Below, piece by piece: positions 40,344 through 44,749 of a stretch of DNA of 44,749 nt; positions within the stretch are counted from its first letter, which is position 1; each line of letters begins with the position of its first letter. The DNA comes from an uncultured Devosia sp. (lineage in GTDB: Bacteria; Pseudomonadota; Alphaproteobacteria; Rhizobiales; Devosiaceae), in contig NZ_CAMLHM010000033.1 in the NCBI RefSeq assembly GCF_946479885.1, forward strand, positions 1-44,749, in the 5' to 3' direction. The notes beneath the pieces were generated by a model that searched no databases, was not told the DNA's origin, and saw only the letters and a program-made list of their open reading frames with translations. The translations under genes were made by a program, and so were the position numbers.

Positions 40344-41795
40344 CTAGAACAGGCTTCCGGCAGCAGTGTGGGCGAACGTGGCCAGCGGACTGCCGACGGT
40401 GAAGTAGTAGGTCACGACCAAGAAGCCACTGACCGCCATGATGATGTTGAGTTCGGCCGGAACCGCCTCGAACTTGGCGACGGGCTCGTCGAAATACATG
40501 ACCTTGACGATGCGCAGGTAGTAAAAGGCGCTGACGGCCGAGGCCAGCACGCCGATGACGGCCAGCACATAGAGCTGGGCATCGATAGCGGCCAGGAAGG
40601 CATGCCACTTGGCGAAGAACCCGGCGAGCGGCGGCATGCCGATCAGCGAGAACATGATGATCGCCATGATGGCCGCCACGAACGGGCGGGTCTGCGCGGC
40701 GCCGCGGAGATCGTCGATATTCTCGACAAAACCGGCCTCGGTGCGCAGCGACAGGATGCAGGCGAACAGCCCCACCGTCATGGCGACATAGATCGCCATG
40801 TAGATGGCGACGCCTTCGACGCCGACCTGCGTGCCCGATGACAGGCCCACCAGCGCGAAGCCGACATGGCCGATCGACGAATAGGCAATGAGGCGCTTGA
40901 TGGACTTCTGGCCGATGGCCGCGAAAGCCGCCAGCACCATTGACGCGATCGAGAGGAAGATGACGATCTGCTGCCAGTCGTGGGCGATGCCCTGGAACGT
41001 GTCCATGACCAGGCGCACCATCAGCGCCATGGCGGCCACTTTCGGGCCCATGGCGAAGAAGGCGGTAACCGGCGTGGGCGCGCCTTCATAGACGTCGGGT
41101 GTCCACATGTGGAACGGCACAGCCGAAATCTTGAACGCAACGCCAGCCAGCAGGAACACCACGCCGAAGATCAGGCCGATCGAACGGCCTTCGTTGGCGA
41201 TGGCAACCACGATTTCCTGGAGGTTGGTGTGGCCAGTGAAGCCATAGATCAGCGACGCGCCATAAAGCAGCATGCCGGAGCTGAGGGCACCGAGTACAAA
41301 GTACTTGAGGCCAGCTTCGGTCGCCTTGCCGTCGTCGCGCTTGATAGCGGCGAGAACGTAGAGCGACAGCGACTGCAACTCGAGGCCGACATAAAGGCTC
41401 ATAAGGTCGTTGGCCGACACCATGGCCATCATGCCCAGCGTCGCGAGCAGCACCAGGATCGCATATTCGAACTTGTGCGTGCCCTGTTCCTCGGCGTGCG
41501 GCAGCGCCAGCAGCAACGAAAAGGCCGAGCCACCCAGCACCAGCACCTTCATGAACCGGGCGAAGCTGTCGGCGATGAAAACACCGTTGAAAAGCACGCC
41601 TTCGGCGGGCGCGAACAGGATAATCGCAGCCACCACGAGCAGCAGCAGCACCGAGGCGTAGGACACAAGGATCGAGCGTTCCTTGTTGATCACCACGCCG
41701 ACGACGAGCAGCACGACGGCGCCGATCGCCAGAAGCATTTCCGGATAGGCGGGAGCCAGGCTCGCGAAATCGATGACGTCTGAGTTCACGGGCAT
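40344..41795 (-). CDS. nuoN: NADH-quinone oxidoreductase subunit N
   Basis: NuoN is one of the three antiporter-like membrane subunits of respiratory complex I. The 483-residue product has about 14 membrane helices. Landmarks are FKISAVPFHMWTPDVYEGAP near residue 223 (with the conserved lysine) and IKRLIAYSSIGHVGFAL near 290. The ATG at 41795 is used, since the frame above it lacks family sequence. It starts 4 bases after the nuoM stop, with AGGAGA across that stop as ribosome-binding site. birA follows without a gap. Confidence 0.96.
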   Translation of the reverse strand: MPVNSDVIDFASLAPAYPEMLLAIGAVVLLVVGVVINKERSILVSYASVLLLLVVAAIILFAPAEGVLFNGVFIADSFARFMKVLVLGGSAFSLLLALPHAEEQGTHKFEYAILVLLATLGMMAMVSANDLMSLYVGLELQSLSLYVLAAIKRDDGKATEAGLKYFVLGALSSGMLLYGASLIYGFTGHTNLQEIVVAIANEGRSIGLIFGVVFLLAGVAFKISAVPFHMWTPDVYEGAPTPVTAFFAMGPKVAAMALMVRLVMDTFQGIAHDWQQIVIFLSIASMVLAAFAAIGQKSIKRLIAYSSIGHVGFALVGLSSGTQVGVEGVAIYMAIYVAMTVGLFACILSLRTEAGFVENIDDLRGAAQTRPFVAAIMAIIMFSLIGMPPLAGFFAKWHAFLAAIDAQLYVLAVIGVLASAVSAFYYLRIVKVMYFDEPVAKFEAVPAELNIIMAVSGFLVVTYYFTVGSPLATFAHTAAGSLF

Positions 41796-41799
41796 TCTC

Positions 41800-43392
41800 C
41801 TAGTGGGCGGCCGGTTCGGCGGCCGGCTCTTCAGCGGCGTGTTCGCCACCTTCGGCAGCAACGGGCTCGGCATGGGCCAGCGGCGCCTGGGCTTCGGCCA
41901 GCGATACCGCCGGGTCGAGACCGACCGACGTCGCGTAGTGCGAAACGAGGTTGTCGACGGCGGCAGCGGTCGTGTCGAGGATCGGAGCCGGATAGAAGCC
42001 GAAAACAATCGTCAGCACGATCAGCGGGTAAAGGATGATCTTTTCGCGCAGATCGAGATCGAGGATGCCCTTGAGGCTGTCCTTGGTCAGTGCGCCGAAG
42101 ATCACGCGGCGGTAGAGCCACAGCGCATAGCCGGCCGAGAAGATCACCCCGAAGGCAGCGCCGAAGGCCACCCAGGTGTTGACCTGGAACACGCCGATCA
42201 TGGTCAGGAATTCGCCAACGAAGCCCGACGTACCCGGCAGGCCGACATTGGCCATGGTGAAGACCATGAAGGCGAAGGCATAGCGCGGCATGCGCTCGAC
42301 CAGACCACCATAGGCAGCGATGTCGCGGGTATGCATGCGGTCATAGACGACGCCGACGCAAAGGAAGAGCGCGCCGGAGACGATGCCGTGGCTCAACATC
42401 TGGAACATGGCGCCCTGGATGCCCAGCGCGTTGCCGGCGAAGATGCCCATGGTCACGAAACCCATATGAGCAACGGATGAATAGGCGATCAGCTTCTTGA
42501 TGTCGGTCTGCACCAGGGCGACCAGCGAGGTCACGATGATGGCGGCGATGGACAGGAAGAAGACGATATTGGCAAACTGTGCCGAGGCATCGGGGAACAT
42601 GGGCAGGCTGAAGCGCAGGAAGCCGTAGCCGCCCAGTTTCAGCAGGATGGCGGCCAGGATCACCGAGCCGGCGGTCGGCGCCTGCACGTGGGCTTCCGGC
42701 AGCCAGCGATGGAATGGCCACATCGGCATCTTGACGGCGAGCGAGGCGAAGAATGCCCACCACAGCCAGGGCTGCCAGGATGTCGGGAAATCATGGGTCA
42801 GCAGCTTGGAAATGTCGGTGGTGCCGCCATTCCAGTACATGGCCATGATAGCCAGCAGCATTAGCACCGAGCCGATGAAAGTGTAAAAGAAGAACTTGTA
42901 GCTGGCCTGGATACGCGCCGAGCCGCCCCAGATACCGATGATCAGGAACATCGGCAGCAGCGTGCCTTCGAAGAACACATAGAACATGGCCAGATCGAGC
43001 GTGGTGAACACGCCGATCATCAGCGTCTCCAGGATCAGGAATACGATCATGTATTCCTTGACCTTGGTCTCAATGCTCTCCCAGCTCGCCAGGATGGCGA
43101 ACGGCATCAGCAGCGCGGTCAGCACGACGAACAGTACCGAGATGCCGTCGACGCCGACGCGGTAGCCGATGGTGTCGCCGATCCAGGCATTATTGACCAC
43201 GAACTGGAAACCCGGGTTCGACGGATCAAAGCTCTGCCACAGGGCCAGCGACAGCACGAACACGACCACGGTGACGAGCAGCGCAATCCAGCGGATGGCG
43301 CCGAGCGACGACTTGGGCGTGAACAGCAGCACCGCTGCGCCCAACATGGGCAGCCAGGTGAGAACTGAGAGAATAGTGTTTTCGAAGGTCAT
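41800..43392 (-). CDS. nuoM: NADH-quinone oxidoreductase subunit M
   Basis: NuoM is the middle antiporter-like subunit of complex I. The 530-residue product has about 14 membrane helices, [18 protein letters not shown] near residue 143 (the key glutamate of helix 5), [20 protein letters not shown] near 219 and [16 protein letters not shown] near 300. The C-terminus has an Ala/Glu-rich tail after the last helix that looks disordered ([17 protein letters not shown]), longer than usual. Its ATG overlaps the nuoL stop by one base (TGATG). Confidence 0.97.
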   Translation of the reverse strand: MTFENTILSVLTWLPMLGAAVLLFTPKSSLGAIRWIALLVTVVVFVLSLALWQSFDPSNPGFQFVVNNAWIGDTIGYRVGVDGISVLFVVLTALLMPFAILASWESIETKVKEYMIVFLILETLMIGVFTTLDLAMFYVFFEGTLLPMFLIIGIWGGSARIQASYKFFFYTFIGSVLMLLAIMAMYWNGGTTDISKLLTHDFPTSWQPWLWWAFFASLAVKMPMWPFHRWLPEAHVQAPTAGSVILAAILLKLGGYGFLRFSLPMFPDASAQFANIVFFLSIAAIIVTSLVALVQTDIKKLIAYSSVAHMGFVTMGIFAGNALGIQGAMFQMLSHGIVSGALFLCVGVVYDRMHTRDIAAYGGLVERMPRYAFAFMVFTMANVGLPGTSGFVGEFLTMIGVFQVNTWVAFGAAFGVIFSAGYALWLYRRVIFGALTKDSLKGILDLDLREKIILYPLIVLTIVFGFYPAPILDTTAAAVDNLVSHYATSVGLDPAVSLAEAQAPLAHAEPVAAEGGEHAAEEPAAEPAAH

Positions 43393-44749
43393 CAGATCAG
43401 TCCCCCGGCCGCAATGGCCCAGGTCAGCAGTGCCGCCACGCCGATCAGCATGGCGAAAGCGTAGTGGTAGACATAGCCCGACTGGAGCTTGGTGACCCAG
43501 GAGGTCACGTTCTGCACCCGGCGTCCGAGGCCTTCGGTGATCTTGTCGTCGATCAGCCAGTCATCGAAGCCCTTCCAGAAGGCGCGTCCGATCCACAGGG
43601 CCGGCTTGACGAAGATCGTGTTGTACAGCTCGTCGAAGTACCACTTGTTGAGCAAGAACTGGTAGAGCCCCGGATTGGTGGCGGCCAGCTTGCCCGGCAG
43701 GTCGGGGCGACGGATATACATGATGTAAGCGGTGACGAAGCCGATGATCATGGCGAAGGTGGCGCTCCACTTTACCCAGAGCGGGACGTGGTGGGCTGCT
43801 TCGATGATCTCGTGATCGACCACGAGGGCACCGGCGAAGAAGTGCTCGATGTGTTCCACGTCGTGGAAGAACATTCCGTAGAACACCGCACCGGCCAGCA
43901 CTGCGCCGACGGCCAGCACATAGAGTGGCACCAGCATCACGTTGGGCGCTTCATGGGCGTGATCATAGGCCGAGCCGTGATGGTCGTGGCCGTGGTCACG
44001 GTCGTCGTGACTGTGGTCGTCATGTGCATGCGCGGCATGGTCGTCGTGGCCATGCGCGTCGTGACCGGCCGGGCGCGGAGCGCCGTGGAAGGTCAGGTGG
44101 ATCAAGCGCCACGAGTAGAAGCTCGTGAACAGCGCGGCAACAACCAGCAGCCAGAAGGCGAAGGTGCCCGTGTTGCCGCCGACGGCGTAGGCCGCCTCGA
44201 TGATGGAGTCCTTGGAGAAGAAGCCGGCGAAGCCGAGCCATTCGGTGCCCGGAATACCGACGCCGGTCAACGCCAGGGTGCCGATCAGCATCATGGCATA
44301 GGTCACCGGAATCTTGTGGCGCAACCCGCCCATATTCCGCATGTCCTGCTCATGGTGCATGGCGTGGATGACCGCGCCGGCGCCCAGGAACAGCAGCGCC
44401 TTGAAGAAGGCGTGGGTGAACAGGTGGAAGATACCGGCCGAATAGGCCCCTGCCCCCAAAGCCACGAACATGTAGCCAAGCTGCGAGCAGGTCGAATAGG
44501 CGATAACGCGCTTGATGTCGTTCTGGACGAGACCAACGGTTGCCGCGAAGAAGGCGGTGATGGCGCCGATGACCAGTACGACGGTCATGGCGAAAGGCGA
44601 GGTTTCAAACAGCGGCGACAGGCGCGCCACCATGAACACACCGGCAGTCACCATGGTCGCGGCATGGATGAGTGCCGACACCGGCGTCGGGCCTTCCATG
44701 GCGTCCGGCAGCCAGGTGTGCAGCAGGAACTGCGCCGACTTGCCCATGG
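43392..44749 (-). CDS. nuoL: NADH-quinone oxidoreductase subunit L (5' end cut by window)
   Basis: NuoL is the distal antiporter-like subunit of complex I. About 452 C-terminal residues are present; the reading frame continues beyond the window edge, so the ATG at 44747 is internal, not the start. The visible part begins [19 protein letters not shown] and includes [38 protein letters not shown] and the C-terminal helix and amphipathic stretch. Between two helices there is an unusually long Asp/His-rich loop of about 39 residues (encoded at 43951-44067) with repeated HDDH and HGHD units. nuoM follows with a one-base overlap. Confidence 0.96.
   Translation of the reverse strand, partial: MGKSAQFLLHTWLPDAMEGPTPVSALIHAATMVTAGVFMVARLSPLFETSPFAMTVVLVIGAITAFFAATVGLVQNDIKRVIAYSTCSQLGYMFVALGAGAYSAGIFHLFTHAFFKALLFLGAGAVIHAMHHEQDMRNMGGLRHKIPVTYAMMLIGTLALTGVGIPGTEWLGFAGFFSKDSIIEAAYAVGGNTGTFAFWLLVVAALFTSFYSWRLIHLTFHGAPRPAGHDAHGHDDHAAHAHDDHSHDDRDHGHDHHGSAYDHAHEAPNVMLVPLYVLAVGAVLAGAVFYGMFFHDVEHIEHFFAGALVVDHEIIEAAHHVPLWVKWSATFAMIIGFVTAYIMYIRRPDLPGKLAATNPGLYQFLLNKWYFDELYNTIFVKPALWIGRAFWKGFDDWLIDDKITEGLGRRVQNVTSWVTKLQSGYVYHYAFAMLIGVAALLTWAIAAGGLI

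Noticed and set aside
1..44749. CRISPR array, tRNA or rRNA genes, prophage or classical insertion sequence
   Set aside because: No regular spacer-repeat array, no cloverleaf with TTCGA arm that I could complete, no phage structural or integrase genes and no transposase were seen.

Overview
The window looks like a chromosomal core segment of a GC-rich alphaproteobacterium of the order Hyphomicrobiales (Rhizobiales), and Devosia or a close relative is my best guess. The reasons are gene content and order: a divK-pleD pair, the short proS type without an editing insertion, DUF983, DUF1467 and DUF3572 proteins, a pyrB-linked dihydroorotase-like protein that has lost its metal-binding histidines, ruvX-pyrB-pyrC'-plsY-dprA-topA-...-rnr-DUF983-rpmG, and nuoLMN-birA-rnj-DUF1467-proS-lolC-lolD. 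The genus is inferred from memory of protein similarity, not from a search. I see no rRNA, tRNA, CRISPR array, classical insertion sequence or prophage.

Layout. 1-6875 (mostly minus): the tRNA-dependent amidotransferase locus, gatC, gatA and gatB (gatB cut by the window edge). It is interrupted by two GNAT acetyltransferases, a chorismate mutase, a small conserved protein and a tandem of three related small exported proteins with four conserved cysteines each. A stand-alone YjhX/TopAI-like gene sits in this block on the plus strand. 6964-10963: a metallo-beta-lactamase-like protein without catalytic histidines, ruvX, then an accessory block (AraC regulator, NmrA-like oxidoreductase, DUF4345 and DUF1772 membrane proteins) around a strong palindrome. 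11041-19138: pyrB, pyrC', plsY, dprA, an aldo/keto reductase and topA. 19163-19535: a GIY-YIG nuclease gene bracketed by 28-bp perfect inverted repeats. 19582-24382: an NTF2-like protein, a dipeptidase, rnr, DUF983 and rpmG. 24356-24732: a probable structured non-coding RNA with its own promoter. 24766-26600: pleD and divK. 26688-33152 (plus): DUF3572, dinB, ridA-like, glycerophosphodiesterase, GH114, FemAB-like, a desaturase-SDR fusion and a HIT protein. 33149-36691 (minus): a 25-residue membrane peptide, lolD, lolC and proS. 36820-36968: a second probable small RNA ending in an intrinsic terminator. 37020 to the end: a YjbR-like protein, DUF1467, RNase J, birA, nuoN, nuoM and the 3' part of nuoL.

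The genes are mostly housekeeping: tRNA charging (gatCAB, proS), pyrimidine synthesis (pyrB with its assembly partner), phospholipid synthesis (plsY), DNA processing (ruvX, dprA, topA, dinB), RNA decay (rnr, rnj), cell-cycle signalling (divK, pleD), lipoprotein export (lolCD) and respiration (nuoLMN). Between them lie at least four families of palindromic repeats, mostly arranged as inverted doublets like REPINs. The most interesting candidates for something new are the GIY-YIG gene bracketed by one such repeat pair, the two structured RNA loci, and the cysteine-patterned exported protein tandem inside the gat operon.
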